Shown in pieces: positions 14,629 through 23,239 of a stretch of 26,833 nt of DNA. The notes under the pieces were generated by a model. The model worked only from the letters and a program-made list of their open reading frames with translations, was not told the DNA's origin and did no database searches. This DNA comes from Nitrospirota bacterium (GTDB taxonomy: Bacteria; Nitrospirota; Thermodesulfovibrionia; Thermodesulfovibrionales; JdFR-88), in contig JAJYJB010000031.1 in the NCBI GenBank assembly GCA_021789735.1, positions 1 through 26,833 of the forward strand, in the 5' to 3' direction. A program made the position numbers and the translations under genes. Every line of letters starts with the position of its first letter. The first letter of the stretch is position 1.

Positions 14629-15342
14629 ATGCCTCAAGTTGTGGTCGAGCACCTGAACAAGGTTTTCAAGATAGGGGACTCTCAGTTCACGGCAGTTCAT
14701 GACGCCAACCTGACCGTGGAAAAGGGAGACTTCATATCGATCATGGGGCATTCCGGCTCCGGCAAAACGACATTGCTTTCGATCCTGGGCGGCGTGTTGA
14801 ACCCCAGCACCGGCCACATCTATGTGGACGGGCAGGACGTGTACAGCATGGACGACGGCAGGCTGGCCGATTACAGGGCGTCCAAGATAGGTTTCGTTTT
14901 CCAGTTCTCTTCACTCGTGCCCGTCCTGACCGCGAAGGAAAACCTGTTACTGCCCACCATCTTTTCCCCGAACCGCACTGGCGGCAGGGAAAAACGGGCG
15001 CTGGAATACCTTGAGCTTGTCGGTCTGGCCGACAGGGCCAATTCGCGCCCCTTCCAGCTTTCGGGCGGCCAGCGCCGCAGGGTGGCGATAGCCAGAGCCA
15101 TTATGAACAGGCCCGAGCTGCTTTTGGCAGATGAGCCCACCGGCGACCTCGACGAGGAGACCGAGGCGGAAGTGATGGAGTTTTTTGACAGGATCAACCA
15201 GGATATGGGAATAACTTTCGTTCTTGTCACTCACGACAGGATTCTGGCGGAGAAGGCCAAACGGAGGTTCAGGATGCACGCGGGGAAGCTCAGCGATGTC
15301 TCGCAGGACACCGGCCATGCGACGGCTGCCGGGGCAGCCTGA
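14629..15342 (+). CDS. LolD/MacB-type ABC transporter ATPase
   Basis: A 237-residue ATPase: Walker A GHSGSGKTT (40-48), Q-loop VFQFSSLVPVLTAKENLLLP, signature LSGGQRRRVAIARAI, Walker B LLLADEPTGDLD, switch VLVTHD. The MacB/LolD family hallmark is the FQFxxLxPxxTxxEN segment. It starts 17 bases after the TPR lipoprotein with SD GGAAGGAG. With the FtsX-like permease at 12727 it forms a complete inner-membrane complex. The C-terminal tail (SDVSQDTGHATAAGAA) is a low-complexity extension. The gene converges on lolD at 15375 with about 30 bases between. Confidence 0.87.
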   Translation: MPQVVVEHLNKVFKIGDSQFTAVHDANLTVEKGDFISIMGHSGSGKTTLLSILGGVLNPSTGHIYVDGQDVYSMDDGRLADYRASKIGFVFQFSSLVPVLTAKENLLLPTIFSPNRTGGREKRALEYLELVGLADRANSRPFQLSGGQRRRVAIARAIMNRPELLLADEPTGDLDEETEAEVMEFFDRINQDMGITFVLVTHDRILAEKAKRRFRMHAGKLSDVSQDTGHATAAGAA

Positions 15343-15374
15343 GATAAAATAAATCCTAAGCCGCTATTTTTCCG

Positions 15375-16040
15375 TCAGACGATCTTGCCGTCTACCAGGG
15401 AGATGACCCTTTTGCACCTGCCCGAGAGGTCCTTGTCATGCGTGGCTATTACAAAGGTAATGCCTTTTTGGGCGTTCAGCCGGGAAAGGAGATCAAAGAG
15501 CTCCTGCCCAGTCCGGGTGTCCAGGTTGCCGGTGGGCTCGTCTGCAAGCACGACGTCAGGGTTCAGAAAAAGCGCCCTGGCCACGGCCACTCTTTGCTGT
15601 TCGCCCCCGGAAAGCTCCCCCGGCCTGTGATGGAGTCTGCCTTTAAGGCCCAGTTCCTGCAGAAGCCCCCTGGCGCGTTCTTTTAATTCCTCCCGGTCCG
15701 CCTTTCCGGCAAGGAGACCCGGCATCATCACATTCTCAAGGGCGGTAAACTCCGGCAGCAGATGGTGGAACTGAAAAACGAACCCCACCCTCCTGTTCCG
15801 GAACTCCGTTATGGCTTTCTCGGAAAGCCTGAACACGTCGGTGCCGTCGTGCAGCACCTGCCCGCCAGTCGGCCGGTCCAGGGTGCCCAGTATATGGAGG
15901 AGCGTGCTTTTGCCCACTCCGGAGGCCCCCACAAGGGCTACCATCTCCCCGTTTTTTATCGTGAGGTCTATGTCTTTAAGGACATTGAGCTCTCCGGCCG
16001 GATGCCTGAATGTTTTTTGAAGCCCCTTTGTTTCTATCAA
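15375..16040 (-). CDS. lolD: Lipoprotein-releasing system ATPase LolD
   Basis: The 221-residue protein has the LolD/MacB ATPase pattern: Walker A GASGVGKST (38-46), VFQFHHLLPEFTALENVMMP (the LLPEF-ALEN form is typical of LolD), signature LSGGEQQRVAVARAL, Walker B VLADEPTGNLD and switch VIATHD. In didermic bacteria LolD with LolC/E extracts lipoproteins from the inner membrane. No permease gene is adjacent on this strand. The predicted start is TTG at 16040, because no ATG or GTG fits the conserved N terminus (MIETKGLQKTF). It is downstream of trpD after an A/T-rich gap (16041-16121) containing AAAAAAATTTTTTT and a twice-repeated CAAATCAAAAATTC. Confidence 0.83.
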   Translation of the reverse strand: MIETKGLQKTFRHPAGELNVLKDIDLTIKNGEMVALVGASGVGKSTLLHILGTLDRPTGGQVLHDGTDVFRLSEKAITEFRNRRVGFVFQFHHLLPEFTALENVMMPGLLAGKADREELKERARGLLQELGLKGRLHHRPGELSGGEQQRVAVARALFLNPDVVLADEPTGNLDTRTGQELFDLLSRLNAQKGITFVIATHDKDLSGRCKRVISLVDGKIV

Positions 16041-16121
16041 ATCAAAAATTCCCCATCAACTTTAAGGCAAATCAAAAATTCTCTGTCAAAAAAATTTTTT
16101 TATTTTTTTGTTTTTTCCCGT

Positions 16122-17132
16122 CTAAACCAGCTGGGACATCTCTTTTATCTGTTGGAGTTTCTTCAATGCCTTGCCGGAATCAACCGCCTCCGCGGCCATA
16201 TCGAAGCCTTCGCGAAGGCTGGTGGCCGCGTTTGCCACCAGCAGCGCGGCAGCGGAGTTCATCAGCACAATGTCCCTTCCGGGGCCGGGCTCGCTCCTCA
16301 GCACCGCAAGGGCCATGGCCGCGTTCCTGTCCCTGTCGCCCCCCTGTATGTCCTTCAGCTCCGCCCTTTTCAGGCCGAAATCCTCCGGAGATATAATGAA
16401 ATCCTGCACATTGTTATTGGCATAACGGGAGACCACCGTGCCGTCGCACACGGTTATCTCATCCAGGCCGTCCTCCCCGTGCACCACCATGGCGTCCTCC
16501 GCGCCCAGTTGGCCAAGCACATGGGCAAGCGGGTTGGTGAGCTTGTCCGTGAAGACTCCCATTACCTGTCTCCTTGCGCCCGCCGGGTTCGTAAGCGGGC
16601 CCAGTATGTTGAATATGGTCCGGATGCCGATCTCCTTCCTGGGCAGGATGGCGTATTTCATGGCGGGGTGGAAAAGGGGGGCGAAAAGAAAGCCGAACCC
16701 AGTATCAAAAAGGCATTTTTCCACCTTTTCCGGGGAAAGGTCTATCTTTACCCCAAGGGCCTCCAGCACATCCGCGCTTCCGGTGGCGCTTGAGACCGAG
16801 CGGTTGCCATGCTTCGCCACCGGCACGCCGCAGGCGCTAACGACTATCGCCGATATCGTGGAGACGTTAAAAGAGCGGGACATGTCCCCTCCGGTCCCGC
16901 AGGTGTCCAGAGTCCCGTGGGGCGACTTTATGCTGATGGCCCTTTTCCTCATGGCCATGGCGGCCCCGGTTATCTCACCCACCGTTTCGCCCTTCATCCG
17001 GAGCGCGGTCAGGAACGCCCCTATCTGAGCCGGCGTTGCCTTGCCCTCCATTATCTCATCCACGCACTCCGCCATCTCGGCTTCGCTAAGATTCATACCA
17101 GTAGTAAGCATGTTCAGGGCTTCTTTAATCAT
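16122..17132 (-). CDS. trpD: Anthranilate phosphoribosyltransferase
   Basis: The 336 residues match the family length. Visible motifs are the PRPP/Mg-binding CGTGGD (78-83), AKHGNRSVSS (106-115) with the anthranilate-site residues, and the conserved FAPLFHPAMK and NILGPLTNPA segments; the second metal site is in GEDGLDEIT. The enzyme transfers phosphoribose from PRPP to anthranilate, the second step of tryptophan synthesis. The ATG overlaps the trpG stop by one base (TGATG), so translation is coupled. trpC, trpF, trpB and trpA do not follow; lolD comes next, so the tryptophan pathway is split in this genome. Confidence 0.95.
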   Translation of the reverse strand: MIKEALNMLTTGMNLSEAEMAECVDEIMEGKATPAQIGAFLTALRMKGETVGEITGAAMAMRKRAISIKSPHGTLDTCGTGGDMSRSFNVSTISAIVVSACGVPVAKHGNRSVSSATGSADVLEALGVKIDLSPEKVEKCLFDTGFGFLFAPLFHPAMKYAILPRKEIGIRTIFNILGPLTNPAGARRQVMGVFTDKLTNPLAHVLGQLGAEDAMVVHGEDGLDEITVCDGTVVSRYANNNVQDFIISPEDFGLKRAELKDIQGGDRDRNAAMALAVLRSEPGPGRDIVLMNSAAALLVANAATSLREGFDMAAEAVDSGKALKKLQQIKEMSQLV

Positions 17133-17707
17133 CAGGACAGCCTCCCGATCCTTAGAAAGTTTGCAAGCAGGTCCTTCCCCTTCATCGTAAGGATAGACTC
17201 CGGATGGAACTGTACGCCCTCCACCTCGAATTCACGGTGGCGCACACCCATTATTTCCCCCGCCCCGGTCCAGGCGGTTATCTCCAGGCAGTCCGGCAGC
17301 GACTCCCTCCTTATTATTAGGGAATGGTACCTGGTGGCCTCAAACGGACTGGGTATGCCCTCGAACACGCCCTTCCCGTTATGATAGACAAGCGACGTCT
17401 TGCCGTGCATCAGCACCTGGGCCCGCACTATCTCTCCCCCGAAGGCCGCGCCTATGGACTGGTGTCCAAGGCATACCCCCAGTATGGGGATCTTTCCGGC
17501 GAACTCGCGTATCGTATCCACGGAGATCCCCGCCTCCCTGGGGGTGCAGGGCCCTGGAGATATGACTATCTTGTCCGGGGCCATCTCTCCTATCTCCCGG
17601 ACGCTTATCTTGTTGTTCCTGTAAACCCGCACGTCCTCTCCCAGCTCGCCAAGGTACTGCACAAGGTTATAGGTGAAGGAATCGTAATTGTCAATCATCA
17701 GCAGCAT
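17132..17707 (-). CDS. trpG: Anthranilate synthase component II (glutamine amidotransferase)
   Basis: A 191-residue class I glutamine amidotransferase. The N terminus [19 protein letters not shown], the oxyanion loop VISPGPCTP, the nucleophile in GVCLGHQ (Cys79) and the His/Glu of the triad in VQFHPES (His168, Glu170) are all present. It supplies ammonia from glutamine to TrpE; the same subunit often serves aminodeoxychorismate synthase as well. The gene overlaps the 3' end of trpE by 10 bases and trpD by 1 base, a tight operon. A second ATG three codons in is a possible alternative start. Confidence 0.95.
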   Translation of the reverse strand: MLLMIDNYDSFTYNLVQYLGELGEDVRVYRNNKISVREIGEMAPDKIVISPGPCTPREAGISVDTIREFAGKIPILGVCLGHQSIGAAFGGEIVRAQVLMHGKTSLVYHNGKGVFEGIPSPFEATRYHSLIIRRESLPDCLEITAWTGAGEIMGVRHREFEVEGVQFHPESILTMKGKDLLANFLRIGRLS

Positions 17708-19356
17708 TTTCTGTGGCCCTCTGAATCTGTATTGTCTTTCGGCATCAAATTTTCCGAAAAAACAGAAAAAACTCTTTCGGCCGTGTCCACGGCCTCCATC
17801 ATTGCCCTGGCCTTGTTGACCGTCTCGGCGTATTCAAGCTCCGGGACTGAATCCGCCACAATGCCGGCCCCGGCCTGGACGTACACCATCCCTTCTTTCA
17901 TTATAAGCGTTCTTATGGTTATACAGGTATCCATATTGCCGGAATAACCGACATAGCCGACCGACCCCGCGTATGGGCCACGCTTTACAGGCTCCAGCTC
18001 ATCAATGATCTCCATGGCCCGCACCTTGGGGGCGCCGCTTACCGTGCCGGCGGGGAAACACGCCCTGAGCACATCGAAAGGGCCAAGCCCCTCTTTAAGC
18101 CTGCCGTCCACATTGGAGACGATATGCATAACGTGGCTGTAACGCTCCACCACCATCAACTCAGGCACTTTTACGCTGCCGGTCTCAGCTACCCTGCCCA
18201 CATCGTTTCTGCCCAGGTCCACAAGCATGATATGCTCGGCTATCTCTTTTTTGTCCGACAGCAGCTCTTTCTCAAGCGCCTGGTCCTCTTCCGGGGTTTT
18301 TCCCCTTCTCCTTGTGCCGGCTATGGGCCTTAAAGTTATATTGCCTTCCTCAAGCCGCACCAGTATCTCCGGCGAAGACCCCACGATATGGCCTTCCCCT
18401 GTGTCTATGTAATACATGTATGGCGAGGGATTTATTGCCCTTAAGGCGCGATAAACGCTGAATGGATGGGCTGGGGTGGATTTCTGAAAACGCTGGGACA
18501 GGACAACCTGCACTACGTCGCCCCCCATGACGTACTGTTTTGCCCGTTCCACAGCGTGCATGAATTCTTCCTTGCCGCCAAAAGAGGACACGAAGGAGGT
18601 GGCAGGAGCTCCGCTTGGGGCGTCCGGGGCTCCCTGAGCCGCTCCAAGATCGCTTTCCATCCCGGCCAAGTCCCCTCCCTCCATATCCCCTACGGGGGTT
18701 TTACATTTCCCCGATGCGAGCCTGCGGACAATGGAATCTATCTTTTGCAGGGCCTCTCCATATGCCTCTTCCAGGTTTTCTTTTTCTCTTTCCCCATCTT
18801 CCGGAAGATGGACGTTTACCACCACCTTTACCTTCTGCTTCAGGCTGTCGAATATCAGGATGGTGTCTGTAAGCATCAAAAACATGTCTGGCATATCCAG
18901 GCCGGGGCGGCCCTTTCCGGGCAGTTCTTCCATGAACCTCACCATGTCGTAACCCAGGTAGCCCACAAACCCGCCATAAAACCTGGGCAAAGAGGAGTCC
19001 CCGGAAAGAACGGGCCTGAAGCCGCCCATAAATTCCCGGACCTTTTCCAGCGGATCGGAGGCCTCCATCGCCTGGATCTTTCCCTGCCTGTCGATCTCCA
19101 TCTTGCTGCCCCATGCGCGGATAGTTGCCTTTGGAGAGAGGCCCAGGAAGGAATACCTTGCCCATTTTTCGCCTCCCACTACGCTTTCAAGCAGGTACGA
19201 TGGCCGCTCGCCAAGCCGCAAAAAGGCGGAAACAGGCGTTATGGTATCGGCAAAGACCTCCCTGTAAACCGGGATAAGGTTGCCCTTCTTGGCAAGCTCC
19301 GCGAACTCCTGCCTGCCAGGTGTAACTCCCATGTCTGAAATTCCGTGTGTCTTCAT
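17698..19356 (-). CDS. trpE: Anthranilate synthase component I
   Basis: The 552-residue protein has the N-terminal domain with the tryptophan-feedback motif LLES (55-58) followed by [12 protein letters not shown]. The C-terminal chorismate-binding domain shows [68 protein letters not shown] and [15 protein letters not shown]. It converts chorismate plus ammonia to anthranilate and pyruvate. LLES implies feedback inhibition by Trp. It is longer than many homologues because of a linker rich in Ala/Gly/Pro/Ser near residues 230-265. The start at 19356 has AGGA about 8 bases upstream. No leader peptide with consecutive Trp codons is visible in the short 5' region. Confidence 0.95.
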   Translation of the reverse strand: MKTHGISDMGVTPGRQEFAELAKKGNLIPVYREVFADTITPVSAFLRLGERPSYLLESVVGGEKWARYSFLGLSPKATIRAWGSKMEIDRQGKIQAMEASDPLEKVREFMGGFRPVLSGDSSLPRFYGGFVGYLGYDMVRFMEELPGKGRPGLDMPDMFLMLTDTILIFDSLKQKVKVVVNVHLPEDGEREKENLEEAYGEALQKIDSIVRRLASGKCKTPVGDMEGGDLAGMESDLGAAQGAPDAPSGAPATSFVSSFGGKEEFMHAVERAKQYVMGGDVVQVVLSQRFQKSTPAHPFSVYRALRAINPSPYMYYIDTGEGHIVGSSPEILVRLEEGNITLRPIAGTRRRGKTPEEDQALEKELLSDKKEIAEHIMLVDLGRNDVGRVAETGSVKVPELMVVERYSHVMHIVSNVDGRLKEGLGPFDVLRACFPAGTVSGAPKVRAMEIIDELEPVKRGPYAGSVGYVGYSGNMDTCITIRTLIMKEGMVYVQAGAGIVADSVPELEYAETVNKARAMMEAVDTAERVFSVFSENLMPKDNTDSEGHRKCC

Positions 19357-19393
19357 TTTTATTTTCCTGTGTCCCTTAAGGCCCCGAATCTGG

Positions 19394-19399
19394 ATTATA
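19394..19399 (-). promoter_or_regulatory. Candidate -10 box of the trp operon
   Basis: On the minus strand a perfect TATAAT lies about 40 bases before the trpE start. The -35 region at 16-18 bases spacing (around AGATTT) is poor, so an activator or extended contacts may be needed. Confidence 0.45.
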
Positions 19400-19435
19400 T
19401 CCTATCCCAGAGGCCAAAATCTTTGTTTTTCATGA

Positions 19436-19479
19436 AATAAAAAGGCCACGGAAAGAACTTTCAATTTCTCCCCGTGGCC
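19436..19479 (-). terminator. Hairpin terminator, minus-strand orientation, upstream of trpE
   Basis: GGCCACGG (19444-19451) pairs perfectly with CCGTGGCC (19472-19479). Reading the minus strand, the stem is followed by TTTTTATTT. No minus-strand gene ends here, so it either insulates trpE from antisense or IS-derived transcription or marks a lost gene. Confidence 0.6.
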
Positions 19480-19882
19480 CTGCAGTTTTCACCGTTAATT
19501 TAAAAAAACTATAGCGAAAAACCTCCCGGCCGCGGCCTCTGGAGACGCCAACCCCTGAACGGAAGCTCATGGTCCGAAAGAAAAAGACCATATCCCGAGG
19601 GCGCATGGCCCGAAAACGTGCCGGTAAACATGCTTTATTTATAACAGCTTTGCCCGGAGGAGTCAAGGCAAGGCACCAGTTTGTCAAGGCAAAATAGAAA
19701 TGTCCTACTTTGGGCAAAGTAGAAATGGCCTGATTGCCGCCGGGAAAGAGCATCCTGTCTGCCTTGTTTGGCGCAAGCCGATCCGCCTCCCCCGTTGCCT
19801 CCTTGATTTTTTGCACGGGATTGTAAATAATATAGCTTCCAGCCCGCCGGAAGCAGGGGCAAAGATGCACAGAGGGCGCAAT
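19480..19882. other. Gene-free stretch between trpE and the tRNA genes
   Basis: I see no supported gene here. The only long minus-strand ORFs cross the tRNA-Gly gene in antisense and contain the familiar artefact GAGDGIRTRDPNLG. The stretch holds the IS21-like direct repeats at 19688-19731 and otherwise unremarkable sequence, possibly degraded mobile-element DNA. Confidence 0.5.
19688..19731. mobile_element. IS21-like terminal repeats without a transposase
   Basis: Two 19-bp direct repeats, 19688-19706 and 19713-19731, match at 17 positions (GGCAAAxTAGAAATGxCCT) and lie 25 bases apart, joined by ACTTTG. Tandem short repeats with TAGAAATGTCC are reminiscent of the multiple terminal repeats of IS21-family elements. 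No istA/istB reading frame is present, so this would be a solo end or remnant beside a tRNA gene. The family assignment is from memory of such ends, not a search. Confidence 0.4.
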
Positions 19883-19958
19883 GCGGGTGTAGCTCAGCTG
19901 GTAGAGCACAACCTTGCCAAGGTTGGGGTCGCGGGTTCGAATCCCGTCGCCCGCTCCA
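19883..19958 (+). tRNA. tRNA-Gly (anticodon GCC)
   Basis: A 76-base cloverleaf. The acceptor stem is GCGGGTG/CGCCCGC (one T-G pair), the D-arm region is GCTCAGCTGGTAGAGC, the anticodon stem CAACC/GGTTG encloses the loop TTGCCAA with GCC, and the T-arm is GCGGGTTCGAATCCCGT. The 3' CCA is encoded (19956-19958). Confidence 0.95.
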
Positions 19959-20024
19959 GATTCAGATCGCGCCCCTGGGCAGTTTTTTGTTTTTTGTTTC
20001 AGACGAATAAATATCCGGGCACTC

Positions 20025-20106
20025 AATGGATATCGCGCGTAACCCCGAAGGGCAAGCGAGCGAATGTGACGGACCAAAAGTTCCCTGCATTCGATGCCCG
20101 GCCCGA
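20025..20106 (+). repeat. Dispersed palindromic repeat, copy B (between the two tRNA genes)
   Basis: Same orientation as copy A at 9061-9142. The outer blocks (AATGGATA, GGGCAAGCGAGCGAATG, CATTCGATGCCCG) are conserved while the central ~20 bases have diverged (TGACGGACCAAAAGTTCCCTG in place of CAATCAATGGGG...). Conserved arms with a variable loop suggest selection on a hairpin. Confidence 0.75.
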
Positions 20107-20149
20107 GGGAATACATAGCAAATATCCGTTTTCAGACAGGCGTAATCCC

Positions 20150-20221
20150 GGCGGCGTACCCAAGTGGTAAGGGAGAGGTCTGCAAAACCTCGATGCAGCG
20201 GTTCGAATCCGCTCGCCGCCT
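20150..20221 (+). tRNA. tRNA-Cys (anticodon GCA)
   Basis: The acceptor stem is GGCGGCG/CGCCGCC, the anticodon stem GAGGT/ACCTC encloses the loop CTGCAAA with GCA, and the T-arm is GCGGTTCGAATCCGC. The discriminator is T at 20221 and the CCA is not encoded, unlike the neighbouring tRNA-Gly. A TTTTTCTTTTT run follows and probably ends the tRNA transcript. Confidence 0.95.
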
Positions 20222-20299
20222 TTTTCTTTTTGTTCCCATTAGCCATTAGTCAAATAAGACATGGCCGTTCAGGTCAGGTCTGAAGCGATCAAGAGTTTT

Positions 20300-20326
20300 G
20301 CAACCCCTTTTAAAAAAAGGGGTTGC
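20300..20326. other. 12-bp perfect hairpin between tRNA-Cys and the transglycosylase gene
   Basis: GCAACCCCTTTT (20300-20311) pairs perfectly with AAAAGGGGTTGC (20315-20326) around three A. It lies about 45 bases before the next start codon. A T-run does not follow on either strand, so it may be a weak terminator, an RNA-processing site or part of the leader. Confidence 0.55.
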
Positions 20327-20372
20327 CTTAAAAAACCTGTTTTAGCTATGATATCCGGTATAGAATTCAGGC

Positions 20373-22493
20373 ATGAAAAAGCAGTTTTTTTTGGTTTTAA
20401 TCCTGTTTCTCCTCATACCGGTTGCGATGGCGCGCCTGGCCTCAGCTGCCGGGCCCGCCGCTTTACTGAATACACCCGATTCACTCAACACTCCGTCCGC
20501 GGTACTTAACGCACCAGCGATAATCTCCATAAAAAAACTTAAAAAACCCCTGGACACCGGCAACCAGGCCGGGGAAGAAAAGAACAAAAACACACCCGCT
20601 GTAACAGCTGCCCTGCATTTTCAGAATGCGGTCAACCTTATGAAGTCCGGCGATTACAAGCAGGCGCTTTCCGAATTCAGGGCATCCCGTGCGGGCCTTC
20701 CGTTCCTGGATGATTACGTATGCTTCTATGAGGCCAGGATGTGCTGGGACATGAAAGACCCGGGACGCGCCGCAGGCTATCTGAACGAATTATTGAAAAA
20801 CCATCCCCGGACCCCCCTGGCAGCCAAGGCAAAGCTCATGGCCATAAGCATGGCCACTGATAAAGACACTCTCATACCGATGCTTGAGGACTTCACAAGG
20901 CGCTATCCCGGCCACGACGGCATGGAACTCCGGCTTGCGCAGCTTCTCATGGAAAAAGGCAAGACGGGACCATCTGATAAGATGCCGGCTGATAACATAC
21001 AGGCCAATAAGATAGAGGCCGGGAAGATACTGGAAAATATCTATGTCCGGGCCGGTAATCTCTCCGCTGAGGCCCTGGCGGAGCTTGGAAGGCAGCCCAC
21101 TCCGGAGGAAACGCTCATGAGGGCGGAAAACCTTCTGAGAAGCGCCCATCCGCGCGAGGCGGAACATGAACTCCTTTCGATGCCTGACGACCCCGGCTAC
21201 CTCAAAGACAAGATGGATCTGCTAGGTGGGGCCCTTTTCATGCAGAAAAGATACAACGAGGCGGCAGACGTTTATTCCAGTGTGGCGGACACCTACAAAG
21301 CCGCAAGAGCATATTACAGGGCGGGTGACGAGGATAATCTCAAAAAAGCGATCGATGAGCTTTCAAGCGCCAATGACAGGAAGGCTTCCTATCTGCTATT
21401 GGATCTTGCCTCGATCGAAAGGAGAAAAGACAATAATTTTGCGGGGGCGATCCTGGAGCTTAAGGAAGCCAGTGAAAAATATCCATGGATCGCGGAGGAT
21501 GCCATGTGGGAGACCGCGTGGCTTTACTACGTGCAAAAAGATTACAAGGACGCGGCGCGCATCTTCTCAAAACTCTCCAATCTTTACGATGAGCCGGAAT
21601 ATCTCTACTGGCAGGCCAAAAGCCTTGAAGGCCTCGGTGGGACCGCAAACGCCGGCCACGCCCTGGACATATACCGGAAACTGGTCAGTGAGGATGAGGG
21701 TTATTATTCTGTCCTGGCCTCCTTAAAGACGGGCATCCCCATAAAAGGGGAGGTCCTTCCGGAGCAGGCCGTGCGGCAGTTGAAAAACTCCGCGGCGTTC
21801 ATGAGGTTCAAAGTGCTTATGACGGCCGGATTGAGGAACGAGGCCCTTTCGGACCTGGCCTACGACTCCAGGAACTGCATGAACAGAAACACCCTGATAT
21901 GGATCGCCAACCAGCTGAAAAAAATGGGGGCATTCAGGAACGCGATCGCGGTTGCAATGAGGCTGCCGGAGGACATGCAGCCAAGAAACGTTTTGTATCC
22001 GCACGCCTTCTGGGGGCGCATAGAGAAAGACTGCTCCACCACTGGGCTGGATCCGTACCTTGTCCTGTCCGTTATGAGGGAGGAAAGCCGCTTTGATCCG
22101 CAGGTGTGTTCCCGGGCGGGCGCAATAGGACTTATGCAGCTCATGCCCCAAACGGCCAAAAAATACTCAGCCCCTTTGCGCCTCGTCATAAAAGACAAAA
22201 AGAGCATTTACAGCATAAATGCGAATGTCGCCCTGGGCACCTTCTACCTGAACAAGCTGTATAACGATTTCAGGGCCATCCCCCCCACCCTGGCGGCCTA
22301 CAATGCCGGAGAGGCGGTGGTCAGGAAATGGCTGGCAGAGGGGAATTACGCCTCCTTCGATGAGTTCGTTGAAGACATCCCATACGACGAGACAAAAAAT
22401 TACATAAAGCGTATAATAACCACCTATTACAGGTACGGCGGTGAAGAGGCAACTAAGGACTTCTTCCTCGCTGACAAAACGGGAAATCCCTGA
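20373..22493 (+). CDS. Soluble/periplasmic lytic transglycosylase (Slt70-like)
   Basis: The 706-residue protein has a signal peptide (MKKQFFLVLILFLLIPVAMARLASA), a variable linker, a long alpha-helical superhelix with TPR-like repeats (about 80-500) and a C-terminal SLT domain. The catalytic Glu is in VMREESRFDP (Glu571), followed by SRAGAIGLMQLMPQTAKKY and AAYNAGEAVVRKW, the hallmark Slt motifs. It cleaves the MurNAc-GlcNAc bond to 1,6-anhydro products in the periplasm. The ORF overlaps no neighbour, and the coiled-coil gene starts 14 bases downstream. The ribosome-binding site is weak (CAGG); TATAGAAT about 12-18 bases upstream could be a -10 element with a very short leader. Confidence 0.92.
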   Translation: MKKQFFLVLILFLLIPVAMARLASAAGPAALLNTPDSLNTPSAVLNAPAIISIKKLKKPLDTGNQAGEEKNKNTPAVTAALHFQNAVNLMKSGDYKQALSEFRASRAGLPFLDDYVCFYEARMCWDMKDPGRAAGYLNELLKNHPRTPLAAKAKLMAISMATDKDTLIPMLEDFTRRYPGHDGMELRLAQLLMEKGKTGPSDKMPADNIQANKIEAGKILENIYVRAGNLSAEALAELGRQPTPEETLMRAENLLRSAHPREAEHELLSMPDDPGYLKDKMDLLGGALFMQKRYNEAADVYSSVADTYKAARAYYRAGDEDNLKKAIDELSSANDRKASYLLLDLASIERRKDNNFAGAILELKEASEKYPWIAEDAMWETAWLYYVQKDYKDAARIFSKLSNLYDEPEYLYWQAKSLEGLGGTANAGHALDIYRKLVSEDEGYYSVLASLKTGIPIKGEVLPEQAVRQLKNSAAFMRFKVLMTAGLRNEALSDLAYDSRNCMNRNTLIWIANQLKKMGAFRNAIAVAMRLPEDMQPRNVLYPHAFWGRIEKDCSTTGLDPYLVLSVMREESRFDPQVCSRAGAIGLMQLMPQTAKKYSAPLRLVIKDKKSIYSINANVALGTFYLNKLYNDFRAIPPTLAAYNAGEAVVRKWLAEGNYASFDEFVEDIPYDETKNYIKRIITTYYRYGGEEATKDFFLADKTGNP

Positions 22494-22506
22494 ACGGAAA
22501 CGGCAC

Positions 22507-22800
22507 ATGTCTGAAGAACATAATTTATTCGGCGCCCGGGAGGGGCAAAAAACGCCGGGAAACGGCAAGGAGGTCAAGGAGTTGGAAACGTTGAAAAACC
22601 TTGAAACACAGATATCCGGAGCCATTGAGAAGATAAGGCTCCTTAAGGACGCCAAGACGGCCCTGGAAAAAAGGGTAAGCGAGCTGGAGTCCACGTTGGA
22701 CAGCAAAAATGAGGAACTGCTCCGCGTAACGGGCGAGAAAAACAGCATCAGGGACCAGATCGAAGGGCTTTTGAACGAGCTGCAGAACATTGAATCCTGA
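22507..22800 (+). CDS. Small coiled-coil protein, ZapB-like
   Basis: A 97-residue, charged, cysteine-free protein that is almost entirely heptad-patterned coiled coil from residue 20 on (LETQISGAIEKIRLLKDAKTALEKRVSELESTLDSKNEELLRVTGEK). ATG 22507 (MSEEHNLFGAREG) is preferred to an upstream in-frame ATG that lies inside the transglycosylase gene. The position immediately before zapA, and the size, fit a ZapB-type cell-division factor or the FtsB-like coiled-coil proteins commonly found there. The assignment rests on context, since coiled coils carry little family signal. Confidence 0.65.
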   Translation: MSEEHNLFGAREGQKTPGNGKEVKELETLKNLETQISGAIEKIRLLKDAKTALEKRVSELESTLDSKNEELLRVTGEKNSIRDQIEGLLNELQNIES

Positions 22801-22926
22801 GAAAAGCAAATAAAAAAATAAAAACGGGAAAACAAAAAAAAGATAACCGGAAAGAAAAAGACGCAATAAAAACCGCAAAAATGCTTAAAAAATCCTAAAA
22901 ATGCCGGGCAGGCACCTTAAATAGAT
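22801..22926 (+). other. A-rich spacer between the coiled-coil gene and zapA
   Basis: Nearly all purine (A runs broken by single G, C or T); no hairpin or gene is recognised. The zapA start has no clear SD, so translation may rely on the unstructured A-rich leader. Confidence 0.5.
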
Positions 22927-23196
22927 TTGCAAAACAAGGCCGAAATCCGAATTCTGGGGCAGAAATACACTATACGGGGCGACGCGTCCGAAAAGGAGAT
23001 GAAAGAGCTTGCCTCTTACGTGGACGGGAAGATCAAGGAGATCCTTGATAAATCCCCCAGCATCGCTCCACTGAACGCCGCGATCCTTGCCGCCTTGAAC
23101 ATAGCGGGGGAATTCCATAAACTCAGAAAAGAACAGCAGGAAGTGGCCTTGCGCCTCACCGAAAAGACCCAGACCCTTTCAGGCCTGTTCGAATAA
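22927..23196 (+). CDS. zapA: Cell division protein ZapA
   Basis: The 89-residue protein has the ZapA head IRILGQKYTIRGDASEKEMKELASYVDGKIKEI, with the typical LGxxYxI...D/E...L..YVD pattern, and a C-terminal dimerisation helix (AALNIAGEFHKLRKEQQEVALRLTEKT). ZapA bundles FtsZ filaments at mid-cell. The start is TTG at 22927: the frame is closed by a stop at 22918 and no ATG/GTG occurs before the conserved head. It pairs with the coiled-coil gene upstream. Confidence 0.85.
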   Translation: MQNKAEIRILGQKYTIRGDASEKEMKELASYVDGKIKEILDKSPSIAPLNAAILAALNIAGEFHKLRKEQQEVALRLTEKTQTLSGLFE

Positions 23197-23239
23197 AATA
23201 AAGCCAGGCAGAGCAAAAACCCTCCATACGTAGTTTTTA

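Noticed and set aside
18550..18700. Frameshift in the Ala/Gly-rich linker of trpE
   Set aside because: The frame is continuous through it and the domain boundaries on both sides are normal; it is a variable interdomain linker.
19430..20116. Long minus-strand ORF across the tRNA-Gly region
   Set aside because: It reads the tRNA in antisense, giving the well-known artefact peptide GAGDGIRTRDPNLG, and also crosses the dispersed repeat; no SD or family motif.
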